A model generated the notes under the pieces. The model had not been told where the DNA came from. It searched no databases and saw nothing but the letters and a program-made list of their open reading frames with translations. This document shows, one piece after another, positions 1 to 7,377 of a DNA stretch of 64,000 nucleotides (position 1 is the first letter of the stretch; each line of letters starts with the position of its first letter). Position numbers and translations under genes: made by a program. The stretch is from Streptomyces sp. (GTDB lineage Bacteria > Actinomycetota > Actinomycetes > Streptomycetales > Streptomycetaceae): assembly GCF_019510245.1 (NCBI RefSeq), contig NZ_JAEKKT010000147.1, forward strand, positions 62,001 through 126,000, read 5' to 3'.

Positions 1-236
1 ACGCCTACGACGACGGTGCGGGCGTGCGCGAGGCGGCCCGCCGGCGCGTCAACGCGTGGATCCGGGGGCCCGGGCACTTCGACGCGCTGATCGACTTCGA
101 CCGGGCGGTACGGGACCCGGCCGACCCCAGCCGCCTGCGGGCCGACCTCCAGGTGGGGGACTGGCTGCACCTCAACCCGGCGGGGTACGGGGCGCTGGCC
201 GCCGCGGTGCCCGCGGGGCTGTTCGGCGGGCGGTGA
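1..236 (+). CDS. SGNH/GDSL-family hydrolase, C-terminal fragment (gene starts outside window)
   Basis: Open from the window edge in frame 3 to a TGA at 234-236, so only the last 77 or so codons are present. The tail reads GDWLHLNPAGYGALAAAV, where the Asp-x-x-His is the C-terminal catalytic pair typical of SGNH/GDSL esterases, and the preceding FDALIDFDRAVRD stretch is also usual in this family. The N-terminal Gly-Asp-Ser block is not in the window, so substrate and localisation cannot be judged. The next gene is convergent on the other strand. Confidence 0.75.
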   Translation, partial: AYDDGAGVREAARRRVNAWIRGPGHFDALIDFDRAVRDPADPSRLRADLQVGDWLHLNPAGYGALAAAVPAGLFGGR

Positions 237-304
237 GCGCCGGGCGGGGCCACGACGGCGCCGCGGCCGCCCGCCGGCACCGCTCGGCACTTCCCGTGGA
301 GCGC

Positions 305-1657
305 TCAGGCGGACTCGGCTTCGCCGGGGACCGTCCCCAGGGCCGAATCCGCCCTCGACGGCAGGTGGTTGAAGAGCAGGTTCAGGACGATCGCCGTCAG
401 GCAGCCCGCGCTGATGCCGCTGTTCATCACCGTCTGGAACCAGTCCGGGAACTTCGCGTAGACCGTCGGGACGCCCACCGGCAGCACGCCGACCGCCACC
501 GAGACGGCCACCACCGTCAGGTTGTTGTTGCCGTGGAAGTCGACCGCCGCGAGGGTGCGCAGGCCGCTCGCCGCGACCGTGCCGAACATCACCAGGCCCG
601 CGCCGCCCAGCACCGGAGCCGGAATCGCCGCGACCACCGCGCCCAGCTTGGGCAGCAGGCCGAGCAGCACCAGGATGCCGCCGGCCGCCGCGACCACCCA
701 GCGGCTGCGCACCCGGGTCATGCCGACCAGGCCCACGTTCTGCGCGAACGCCGTGTACGGGAAGGTGTTGAAGACACCGCCGAGGACGGTCGAGAGGCCG
801 TCGGCGCGCAGGCCGTCGGCGAGGGAGCGAGCTTCGACGCGGCGTCCGGTGAGCTCGCCGACCGCGAGCAGGTCACCGGTGGTCTCGGTCATCGTGACCA
901 GGGCCACCACCAGCATGGAGACGATCGCCGAGGCCTTGAACGTCGGCGCACCGAAGTGGAACGGCGTGCTGATGCCGAGCCAGTCGGCGTCCCCGACCCC
1001 GCTGAAGTCCGTGAACCCGAAGGGCACCGCCACCGCGAGGCCCACCGCGATGCCGATCAGGACCGCGATCCGGGCGAGGTAGGGGGGCGCGAACCGCTGC
1101 ACGCCGAGCACCACCGCCAGCACGAAGGCGGCCAGCGCCAGGTTCTTCGGCTCCCCGAAGTCCTTCGCACCGGCGCCGCCCGCCGCCCAGTTGCCGGCGA
1201 CCGGCAGCAGCGAGACGCCGATGATCAGGATCACCGTGCCGGTGACCAGGGGCGGGAAGAAGCGCAGCAGCCGGCCGAAGACGGGCGCCAGCAGCATGAT
1301 CGCCAGACCTGCGGTGATCACCGAACCGTAGATCGCGGGGAGTCCGCCGCCCGTCGTACCGATGAGCACCATCGGCGAGACCGCCGCGAACGTGCAGCCC
1401 TGCATGATCGGCAGCCGGACGCCGAAGCGCCAGAAGCCGACGCACTGGATGAGCGTGGCGACGCCGCACACCAGCAGGTCGGCGGTGATCAGATACGCCA
1501 GATCGGCGGGCGACAGCTTCATCGCGCCGCCCACGATCAGCGGGACGGCGACCGCGCCCGCGTACATCGCGAGCACGTGCTGGAGGCCGAACGCGGTCAA
1601 CTGCCGTACGGGTGGGACCTCGTCGACGGGATGGACGGAGGCGCTGGTGGTGGCCAT
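305..1657 (-). CDS. NCS2-family nucleobase (xanthine/uracil/uric acid type) permease
   Basis: A 450-residue polytopic membrane protein of the usual length for nucleobase:cation symporter-2 carriers, with about 12-14 hydrophobic segments. It carries the family signature QNVGLVGMTRV near residue 305 and the TETTGDLLAVGELTGRR segment of the substrate-binding core, including the acidic residues used for base recognition. It should import a purine or pyrimidine base with protons or sodium. The ATG at 1657 is chosen because GGAG lies about 7 nt upstream; an in-frame ATG at 1693 would add 12 residues without a better ribosome site. No purine catabolic gene sits beside it, so xanthine, uracil and urate cannot be separated. 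Confidence 0.88.
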   Translation of the reverse strand: MATTSASVHPVDEVPPVRQLTAFGLQHVLAMYAGAVAVPLIVGGAMKLSPADLAYLITADLLVCGVATLIQCVGFWRFGVRLPIMQGCTFAAVSPMVLIGTTGGGLPAIYGSVITAGLAIMLLAPVFGRLLRFFPPLVTGTVILIIGVSLLPVAGNWAAGGAGAKDFGEPKNLALAAFVLAVVLGVQRFAPPYLARIAVLIGIAVGLAVAVPFGFTDFSGVGDADWLGISTPFHFGAPTFKASAIVSMLVVALVTMTETTGDLLAVGELTGRRVEARSLADGLRADGLSTVLGGVFNTFPYTAFAQNVGLVGMTRVRSRWVVAAAGGILVLLGLLPKLGAVVAAIPAPVLGGAGLVMFGTVAASGLRTLAAVDFHGNNNLTVVAVSVAVGVLPVGVPTVYAKFPDWFQTVMNSGISAGCLTAIVLNLLFNHLPSRADSALGTVPGEAESA

Positions 1658-1783
1658 GGGGACTCCAGAGCGGGGACGACATCCGGACAGCACGAGACCG
1701 TAAGAGGTTTGAACAGTTTGTTGATTTCCGGTCTGTTGCCGATACGTGTCATGCCCACCTGGACTCGGACGGACCCGGCTCCG

Positions 1784-3127
1784 CTACGTCCCGGCCCTCG
1801 CCGCCGTCAGCAGCGAGTTCCAGTCGGCCAGCTTGACCACGCTCCGGCCGAGCCGGGCGCCGAGCACCGCCTCGGCCCGCTCGATCGCCTGCCACCCCGT
1901 CCACGGGACCGGCTCGATGCCGGCCGAGCGCAGCGCGCCGACCGGATCCTCCGGCACCTGCCTGCGCAGCAGCGCGGGCGCGTCCTCCAGGAGGGAGGTC
2001 ACCGTCTCCTTGGCGTCGGGCCGGTTGGTGCCGATGACGCCGGTCGGGCCGCGCTTGATCCAGCCGGCCACGTAGTCGCCGGGCACGCCGAAGCAGCTGT
2101 CCAGGACCCGGCCCGCCTCGTGGGGCACGGTGCCGCTCTCCTCGTCGAACGGGAGCCCGTCCAGCGGCACTCCGCGATAGCCGACCGACCGCAGTACCAA
2201 CTGCGCCTCGACCGTCTCGTGGCGCCCGGTGCCGCGCACTCCGCCCCGGCCGTCCGGCTCGGTGCGTTCGAAGAGCACCGCACCCACCCGGCCGCCGTCG
2301 TCGAGCAGTTCGACCGGACGCAGGAAGAACCGCAGCCGGATGCTGCGGTCCGCGCCCCGTCCGCCGGACCCGGCCCAGCCGCGCAGCACCTCCACGTTGC
2401 GACGCTGGGTGGCGGGCAGCGCCGACGGGTCGGCGCAGGCCGGGTCGAGCGCCAGCTCGTCCGCTGCCACCCGGACCCCGGTCCCCGGCAGCCCCGCCAG
2501 CTCGCGCAGCTCCTTCGTGGTGAACCGGGCCTGCGAGGGGCCCCGCCGGCCGACCACGTGGACCTCTCTTATCCGGCTCGCCGCCAGCTCCGTCAGGGCC
2601 GCCTGCGGCATGTCGGTGGGGCTCAGCTCCGCCACGCCCCGGACCAGCATCCGCGCCACGTCCACCGCGACGTTGCCGACGCCGATGACCACCGCCGACC
2701 GGGCGTCCCGCACGAACCCGGCGTCGATCGCGTCCGGATGCGCGCTGTACCAGGACACGAACTCGGTCGCCGACCAGCTGCCCGGCAGCTCCTCGCCGGG
2801 GATCCCGAGCCGCCGGTCGGTCGCGGCGCCCACGCAGTACACCACCGCGTGGTACAGCTCCCGCAGCCGCTCCACCGGCAACCCGCCCATGCCCCCGACC
2901 CGGACCCCGCCGAGGAAGCGCACCCGTTCGTGCTCCAGCACGGTGCGCAGATTCCCCTGGAGTGACTTGATCTTCTCGTGGTCCGGGGCGACGCCGTACC
3001 GCACCAGTCCGTACGGGCACGGCAGCCGGTCCAGGACGTCCACGCGCACCGTGGGGTCGAGCTGGACGAGGTTCTGGGCGGTGTAGCACCCGCTCGGCCC
3101 GGAGCCGACGACGGCGACACGCAACAC
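1784..3127 (-). CDS. fprA: Ferredoxin/adrenodoxin-type NADP+ reductase (FprA-like)
   Basis: A 447-residue flavoprotein. The N-terminal FAD dinucleotide fold begins LRVAVVGSGPSG, a second Rossmann motif VVIGVGNVAVDVAR binds NADPH, and the C-terminal GDYVAGWIKRGPTGVIG block is diagnostic of the adrenodoxin reductase/FprA family. It transfers electrons from NADPH to ferredoxins, which in streptomycetes often serve cytochromes P450, but no P450 or ferredoxin gene is adjacent. The GTG start at 3127 follows GGGAG and places the FAD motif at the expected N-terminus; an upstream in-frame start at 3166 would add 13 residues before it. Confidence 0.88.
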   Translation of the reverse strand: MLRVAVVGSGPSGCYTAQNLVQLDPTVRVDVLDRLPCPYGLVRYGVAPDHEKIKSLQGNLRTVLEHERVRFLGGVRVGGMGGLPVERLRELYHAVVYCVGAATDRRLGIPGEELPGSWSATEFVSWYSAHPDAIDAGFVRDARSAVVIGVGNVAVDVARMLVRGVAELSPTDMPQAALTELAASRIREVHVVGRRGPSQARFTTKELRELAGLPGTGVRVAADELALDPACADPSALPATQRRNVEVLRGWAGSGGRGADRSIRLRFFLRPVELLDDGGRVGAVLFERTEPDGRGGVRGTGRHETVEAQLVLRSVGYRGVPLDGLPFDEESGTVPHEAGRVLDSCFGVPGDYVAGWIKRGPTGVIGTNRPDAKETVTSLLEDAPALLRRQVPEDPVGALRSAGIEPVPWTGWQAIERAEAVLGARLGRSVVKLADWNSLLTAARAGT

Positions 3128-3332
3128 GGGGGACTCCCTTGCCCGAGGGGCTGGTGGTTCCAGCATCCCACCGGCCCGGCCGCCTGGGCAGGGGCCGCTG
3201 GGGTGACGCGGATGCGTGTCAGGGTGTCGACAATGTGATCATGTGATTGCGCGGCGTATGTGCGGCGTCTGTGCTGCGCAGGTGGGGGGAGCGGCGTGGT
3301 TCGCGCCGTCCCCAGAGAGGCCCGGCCGCCGG

Positions 3333-4013
3333 CTAACCGGGTTCGGACCCGGATTCCGGTCCGGCCCGGTCCTCGGTGGCGAAGAACCGGGACAGGTCCT
3401 GTCGTTCGGTGGTGGCCCCTGACTCCCGGGGCAGACCCAGCCCCCGGTCGAGCCCGTAGCGCTCGAACAGCTCCGCCCGCAGCGCCGCGATCGGCATCGG
3501 CACGCCCGGTACCAGCGCCGCGTACACCGCGCCCATCAGCATGGCGCGCAGCATGGGGTAGTCGACGTCGACGTGGTGCGAGCCGTACCGGGTGACGGTG
3601 TCGCCCAGCAGCTCCGCCAGCCGCCGCTGCTCGGGGCACTGCACGAAGCCCTCGCCCTGGAGCAGGCCCGCCATGTGCTGGCGCATCAGCACCGGCCGGT
3701 CCTGCGCGAGGCCGAGGATCGAGTCGATGGCCCGGGCCAGCCGCTCCCGCCCGTCCTCGGTGTGCGGCTCGTGCTCCAGCGCCTCCTCCAGCGTGCGGTG
3801 CATCAGCCGGTGCACGGCGGACTGGACCAGCTGGCGCTTGCCGGGGAAGTAGTACGACACCAGTCCGCGCGCCGACCCCGCCCGGTCCGCGATGGCGCCC
3901 AGCGTGGTCGCTTCGAAACCGTGCTCGTCGACCAGCTCCACCGCGGCCTGGAGCAGCCGCTCGCGCGAACGCCTGCGCAGTTCTTCATTGACCGAGGGGC
4001 TGCGGGGGGACAT
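3333..4013 (-). CDS. TetR/AcrR-family transcriptional regulator
   Basis: 226 residues. The N-terminal helix-turn-helix (about residues 11-57) includes ATTLGAIADRAGSARGLVSYYF, whose GLVSYYF is the conserved TetR recognition-helix end. The C-terminal ligand domain is not matched to a known effector. A GGAG site lies upstream of the ATG. A 19-bp near-perfect palindrome (4029-4047) sits between a TATAGT -10 candidate and the start codon, so autorepression is likely. The divergently lying flank holds no clear plus-strand gene, so targets other than itself are unknown. Confidence 0.85.
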   Translation of the reverse strand: MSPRSPSVNEELRRRSRERLLQAAVELVDEHGFEATTLGAIADRAGSARGLVSYYFPGKRQLVQSAVHRLMHRTLEEALEHEPHTEDGRERLARAIDSILGLAQDRPVLMRQHMAGLLQGEGFVQCPEQRRLAELLGDTVTRYGSHHVDVDYPMLRAMLMGAVYAALVPGVPMPIAALRAELFERYGLDRGLGLPRESGATTERQDLSRFFATEDRAGPESGSEPG

Positions 4014-4028
4014 CCTGGAACTCCTGCG

Positions 4029-4047
4029 TTGACTGGCTGCCAGCCAA
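4029..4047. promoter_or_regulatory. TetR autoregulatory operator (19-bp inverted repeat)
   Basis: TTGACTGGC-T-GCCAGCCAA is a palindrome with one mismatched pair. It lies 16 nt upstream of the tetR ATG and immediately downstream of TATAGT on the minus strand (4049-4054 complement), exactly where bound repressor would block initiation. Assignment to the adjacent TetR is inferred from position. Confidence 0.65.
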
Positions 4048-4148
4048 CTATAATCGACGCAGTGGGCACCGCCCTGCGCGGGGCCTGTTCAGGGCTGCCG
4101 TCCGTCCGGGGCGACACGGGGGAGCGTCTCGGACGGACGGCACGACAG

Positions 4149-4871
4149 TCAGGCCTGGGTGGGCGCGGCCGGTCGGCGGGCCGCGCCCACCAGGTCCAGG
4201 ACCGGCAGCAGCGCGTCCGGCCGTTCGGCCACCGGCAGGTGGTCCACGAAGTGCACCCGGCAGCCGACCGCCGCCGCGCCGCCGTCGGCGGACCTGCTGT
4301 CCCCGACCATCAGCGTCTGGGCCGGCTCGGCACCGAGAGCCTCCAGCGCGGTCGTGAAGAGCCGCGGATCCGGCTTCTGCACGCCGTGTTCGTACGACAG
4401 GACGTACGTGTCCACGTAGGCGTCGAGCCCGTGCTCACGGAAGACCGGGCGCAGGTCCCAGCCGATATTGCTGACCACGCCGACCCCGATGCCGTGCTCG
4501 TGCAGCGTGCGCAGGACCCGGGCGGCGTCCGGGTACGGCGACCAGGCCCGCGGGTCCATGTGCCGCTCGTACAGCGCGTCGTGCAGGGCAGGGTCCGGCA
4601 GCGTCACCCGACGGGAGAGGCCGGTGTACGCGGCCCGGTGCAACTCCGCGCTCTCGTCCCGCACGGCCCACACGTCGGACAGTTCCGCGGGCAGCGTGGC
4701 CGGGAAGGCCCCGCCGGGCTGTGCCCCCGCCGCCTCCAGCGCCCGCGCCGCCTGCGCCAACCCGGCCTCGGAGAGCGGTACTCCGGCCTCGGCGAGCACC
4801 GCCCGCAGCCAGGATTCGGTGGACTCGATGCGGAAGAGGGTCCCGGAGAAGTCGAAGAGCACGGCAGTCAT
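4149..4871 (-). CDS. HAD-superfamily hydrolase
   Basis: 240 residues. Motif I is the N-terminal TAVLFDFSGTLFR with the nucleophilic and general-acid Asp positions (D-x-S variant in the second position: DFSGT instead of DxDGT). Motif II is GVVSNIGWD, motif III the Lys in HGVQKPDPRLF, and motif IV GDSRSADGGAA. The long insert between motifs I and II gives a phosphoglycolate/haloacid-dehalogenase-like C1 cap. Substrate unknown. Serine in place of the second motif-I Asp is seen in some HADs and argues for checking whether it is a phosphatase or a dehalogenase-like enzyme. The ATG at 4871 is supported by a TAGAGT -10 only 7 nt upstream, which implies a leaderless transcript. Confidence 0.82.
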   Translation of the reverse strand: MTAVLFDFSGTLFRIESTESWLRAVLAEAGVPLSEAGLAQAARALEAAGAQPGGAFPATLPAELSDVWAVRDESAELHRAAYTGLSRRVTLPDPALHDALYERHMDPRAWSPYPDAARVLRTLHEHGIGVGVVSNIGWDLRPVFREHGLDAYVDTYVLSYEHGVQKPDPRLFTTALEALGAEPAQTLMVGDSRSADGGAAAVGCRVHFVDHLPVAERPDALLPVLDLVGAARRPAAPTQA

Positions 4872-4878
4872 GTGCCGG

Positions 4879-4884
4879 ACTCTA
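4879..4884 (-). promoter_or_regulatory. -10 element for a leaderless HAD hydrolase mRNA
   Basis: On the minus strand TAGAGT, a textbook streptomycete -10 hexamer, ends 7 nt before the HAD ATG and no ribosome site lies between. Transcription would start at or next to the A of the ATG. No convincing -35 is visible. Confidence 0.45.
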
Positions 4885-4917
4885 CCGACGGCCGGCGTGC
4901 CGCGGACCACGGACGGG

Positions 4918-5589
4918 TTACCGGCGAGGGTGCCCCCGGCCGTCGCGCGCCCACTCGTACGCCAGCACCGCCAGTGCCACCACGAGGGCCCCGAGCAGCC
5001 AGCCGCCGAGCACGTCGGAGGGCCAGTGGACGCCGAGCCACACCCGCGTCAGGCCGACGCCCACGACCGAGAACCCGGCCGCGGCGAGGGCCGTGCACCA
5101 TATCGCGCGACCGGCGCCGCAGCGGCGCAGCAGCCACAGCAGCAGGCCGCAGACCACCGTCGCGGTCATGGCGTGCCCGGAGGGGAAGGCGGCGTAGTGG
5201 GCGGAGTCGACCGGGTCCGGCCACGCCGGGCGGGGGCGGCCGACGGCGGCCTTGAGGGACTGCTGGGCGACCGTCCCGAGCACGCAGGTCGAGGTCAGCC
5301 ACAGAGCGGTCCGCCACGCCGAGTGCCGCCACACCAGCCACACCGCGACCGCGGCGCACAGCAGGCGCATGGTCAGCGGGTCCCAGACCCAGTCCGTCAG
5401 GACGCGCAGCACCTGCGTGGTGCCGTGGTCCGCCACGGCCCAGCGGTGGGCGGCGCCGGCGATGCCCTCGTCCACCGCGACCAGGGGCGGCCATTCGCCG
5501 GCGACGAGGGCCAGCAACAACGCCGAGGACAGGGCGAGAACGGCGGTCGTGAGAAGCGGAGCAGGGCGGTCGCCGGGTGGGGGGCACAT
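4918..5589 (-). CDS. PAP2-superfamily membrane phosphatase
   Basis: 223 residues with about six membrane segments. The three catalytic motifs of phosphatidic acid phosphatase type 2 enzymes are present in order: KAAVGRPRP, then PSGHA, then RVWLGVHWPSD, whose histidines and arginines form the phospho-histidine site. It probably dephosphorylates lipid phosphates or undecaprenyl pyrophosphate at the outer membrane face. A 46-bp gap separates it from the downstream HAD gene, which has its own promoter. A 17-bp hairpin (5610-5626) lies just upstream. Confidence 0.87.
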   Translation of the reverse strand: MCPPPGDRPAPLLTTAVLALSSALLLALVAGEWPPLVAVDEGIAGAAHRWAVADHGTTQVLRVLTDWVWDPLTMRLLCAAVAVWLVWRHSAWRTALWLTSTCVLGTVAQQSLKAAVGRPRPAWPDPVDSAHYAAFPSGHAMTATVVCGLLLWLLRRCGAGRAIWCTALAAAGFSVVGVGLTRVWLGVHWPSDVLGGWLLGALVVALAVLAYEWARDGRGHPRR

Positions 5590-5609
5590 GGCGCGATCTT
5601 TGCCGAATT

Positions 5610-5626
5610 ATTGCCCGCAGGGCAAT
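5610..5626. terminator. Short hairpin between M56 and PAP2 genes
   Basis: ATTGCCC-GCA-GGGCAAT is a perfect 7-bp-arm inverted repeat, 20 nt after the M56 stop and 21 nt before the PAP2 start, followed on the minus strand by AATTCGG. It could be a weak terminator for the DUF5134-M56 unit or an operator for the PAP2 gene. Confidence 0.45.
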
Positions 5627-5645
5627 TCCCCTGCCAGGTAGGGCT

Positions 5646-6581
5646 CTACGCGAGGGCGCGCAGGCTCGGTACGAGCGCCACCAGTACCGGGACCACCGGG
5701 ACCAGGGCGGCCGTCGCGGTCAGCCGCAGCCGGTGCCGGGCCGGGAGCCGGTCCGGGGCGGTGAGCAACCGGTCGACCCGTTGCGGGACATGGGCCTGCG
5801 GGGTCGGCCCGGGGTCGAACACCCCTCGGTCCTCGTTGAGTTCGACCAGGGCCAGCGCGGTGGTGAGGCGGCCGTGGCGCCGGGAGGCCACGTCGTCGGC
5901 GGCCAGTTCGACCAGCCGGTGCATCTCGTCGCGGAACGCGGCGAACACCGGGATCTGCGGGAACCCGCCCGCCAGTGCGGCTGAGCAGTGCAGCAGCCAG
6001 TCGTGCCGGGCCTGTGCGTGGCCCTGCTCATGGGCGAGGACCGCGTCCAGCTGACGTCCCTTCAGGCGCCGCAACGCCGCTGTGGTGACGATGAGTTGGG
6101 GCGCCGCTCCCGGTAGCCACCAGGCGTCCGGGCGGTCGCCCTCGAGGACGACGAGCCGGCCGTCGGCCGGTTCCTCGCCGGGCAACAGCGGGGACCGGCG
6201 CAGCAGTTCGGCCTGCTGCCGGTTGCGCCTGGCCCTGGCCCGCGCGACCTCCCGTACCAGCATCGCCCCGCTCCACAGCCCGGCACAGGCGAGGGCCGCC
6301 GCGGTCACCGCCGCCCACGGGCCGGTCGTGCCGAGCGCGTAGGCGTCCACCACTCCGCTCGGGGCCGTCGCGAACACGTGCCCGCGCACCGCCAGCCAGG
6401 CCGCCGCCGCGCTCAGCGTCATCGACAGCGCACAGCACAGCAGAACGGCCGCCACCACGCACTGCCACACCCACAGCGCGACCACCGGCTCCCGGTCCGT
6501 CCAGTCGGCCCGGGCGAGCAGCCGGGGGCCGACCACGGCGGTCAGGACGCCGAGCAGCAGCAGTGCCACGGGGACCATCAT
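5646..6581 (-). CDS. M56-family (BlaR1-like) membrane zinc metalloprotease
   Basis: 311 residues. Three or four hydrophobic segments precede a cytosolic/peripheral protease domain containing H184-EQG-H188 (HExxH zinc site) in VLAHEQGHAQARHDW, and a downstream ELAADDVASR that supplies the third ligand. This is the catalytic half of BlaR1/MecR1-type signal transducers; no penicillin-sensor domain is present. In actinobacteria such proteases commonly sit beside a BlaI repressor, but none is here; instead the partner is a DUF5134 protein 95 bp upstream. The start MMVPVALLL at 6581 is chosen because it begins directly with a membrane segment; an in-frame start at 6644 would add 21 polar residues. 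Confidence 0.85.
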   Translation of the reverse strand: MMVPVALLLLGVLTAVVGPRLLARADWTDREPVVALWVWQCVVAAVLLCCALSMTLSAAAAWLAVRGHVFATAPSGVVDAYALGTTGPWAAVTAAALACAGLWSGAMLVREVARARARRNRQQAELLRRSPLLPGEEPADGRLVVLEGDRPDAWWLPGAAPQLIVTTAALRRLKGRQLDAVLAHEQGHAQARHDWLLHCSAALAGGFPQIPVFAAFRDEMHRLVELAADDVASRRHGRLTTALALVELNEDRGVFDPGPTPQAHVPQRVDRLLTAPDRLPARHRLRLTATAALVPVVPVLVALVPSLRALA

Positions 6582-6676
6582 GGCCAGCACCCTATGAGCG
6601 GGGGACCGTTCACGGGTACAGCCCATTACGCCAAAGTGACGCAAGCAACGTCTGCGCCGCGCGTGCTGTCACCTCC

Positions 6677-7219
6677 TCACAGCGCCAGCAGCATCGCGAC
6701 CATGCCGATCCCCATCGACAGCCGGCACGCCCGCGCCAGCTCCGGCCGGTCGCCCCACCGCAGGGCTCCCGTACCGGCGGTGACCGCGACCGGGACGAGC
6801 CGTGCGCCGGACAGCAGTACATAACCGGTGAAGTAGAGCAGCAGCAGCCCGGTCACCAGCGGGACTCCGGCGCCGCCGTGATGGTGGGCGCCGGGGGCGG
6901 CCGCCATCGCCACCGCCATGTAGACCATCGCCGCCGTCCCGACCAGATGGTGCAGATGGTGAGGACTGCTGCGGGCGCTCCACAGGGCGCGCAGCGCGGC
7001 CGCGCCGAACACCGCCGCGTACAGCGGCCACGCCCACCCCGGCGGCGTGAACACCGTCGCGGGCACGGCCATGACGGCCATGCCGAACCCCATCAGCGCC
7101 TCGCCGCCCGCGGCGCGCCGCTGTTCCCGGACGCTGCTGCGCATCCGCAGCAGGCAGTAGGCCCCGGTCGCCGCGCACAGCGCGACCAGCAGCCAGCCGG
7201 GCGAAGCCGGTCCGTGCAC
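6677..7219 (-). CDS. DUF5134 membrane protein with histidine-rich loop
   Basis: 180 residues, five or so membrane segments, matching DUF5134 proteins of actinobacteria. It carries histidine clusters SSPHHLHHLVG and GAHHHGG facing loops, suggestive of metal contact. GTG at 7219 is preceded by GGAGG six nt upstream, a strong reason to prefer it over the longer in-frame start at 7291. It precedes the M56 protease in the same direction, and the pair probably forms one transcription unit. Function is unknown; the histidines plus the M56 neighbour suggest copper or zinc sensing, which is inference. Confidence 0.75.
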   Translation of the reverse strand: MHGPASPGWLLVALCAATGAYCLLRMRSSVREQRRAAGGEALMGFGMAVMAVPATVFTPPGWAWPLYAAVFGAAALRALWSARSSPHHLHHLVGTAAMVYMAVAMAAAPGAHHHGGAGVPLVTGLLLLYFTGYVLLSGARLVPVAVTAGTGALRWGDRPELARACRLSMGIGMVAMLLAL

Positions 7220-7350
7220 GGCGCACCTCCCCGCTCGACGTCGCGTCGATGGATGCGATGCCCCGGCCGGACGGCGCGCACGCAAGCGCAAGGGTGTACA
7301 CGGGGAGCATTCGCCGGAGCACAGCCTGTGAGCAGGGTCGTTCAGGATGC

Positions 7351-7362
7351 TTTACGAGTAAA
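7351..7362. promoter_or_regulatory. Palindrome upstream of FUSC-marR operon (candidate MarR operator)
   Basis: TTTAC-GA-GTAAA is a short inverted repeat in an AT-rich pocket that ends 16 nt before the FUSC start. The AT content stands out against the surrounding GC-rich DNA. The operon encodes a MarR regulator as its second gene, which makes autoregulation through this site plausible. Confidence 0.4.
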
Positions 7363-7377
7363 ATACATGCTAAGTTT

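Noticed and set aside
3225..3250. TGTGAT direct repeat upstream of fprA as a CRP-like site
   Set aside because: The two TGTGAT units are in direct, not inverted, orientation and lack a TCACA partner.
4029..4054. Plus-strand promoter TTGACT...TATAAT
   Set aside because: The hexamers look perfect but the spacer is only 14 bp and no plus-strand gene follows. The TTGACT belongs to the TetR palindrome.
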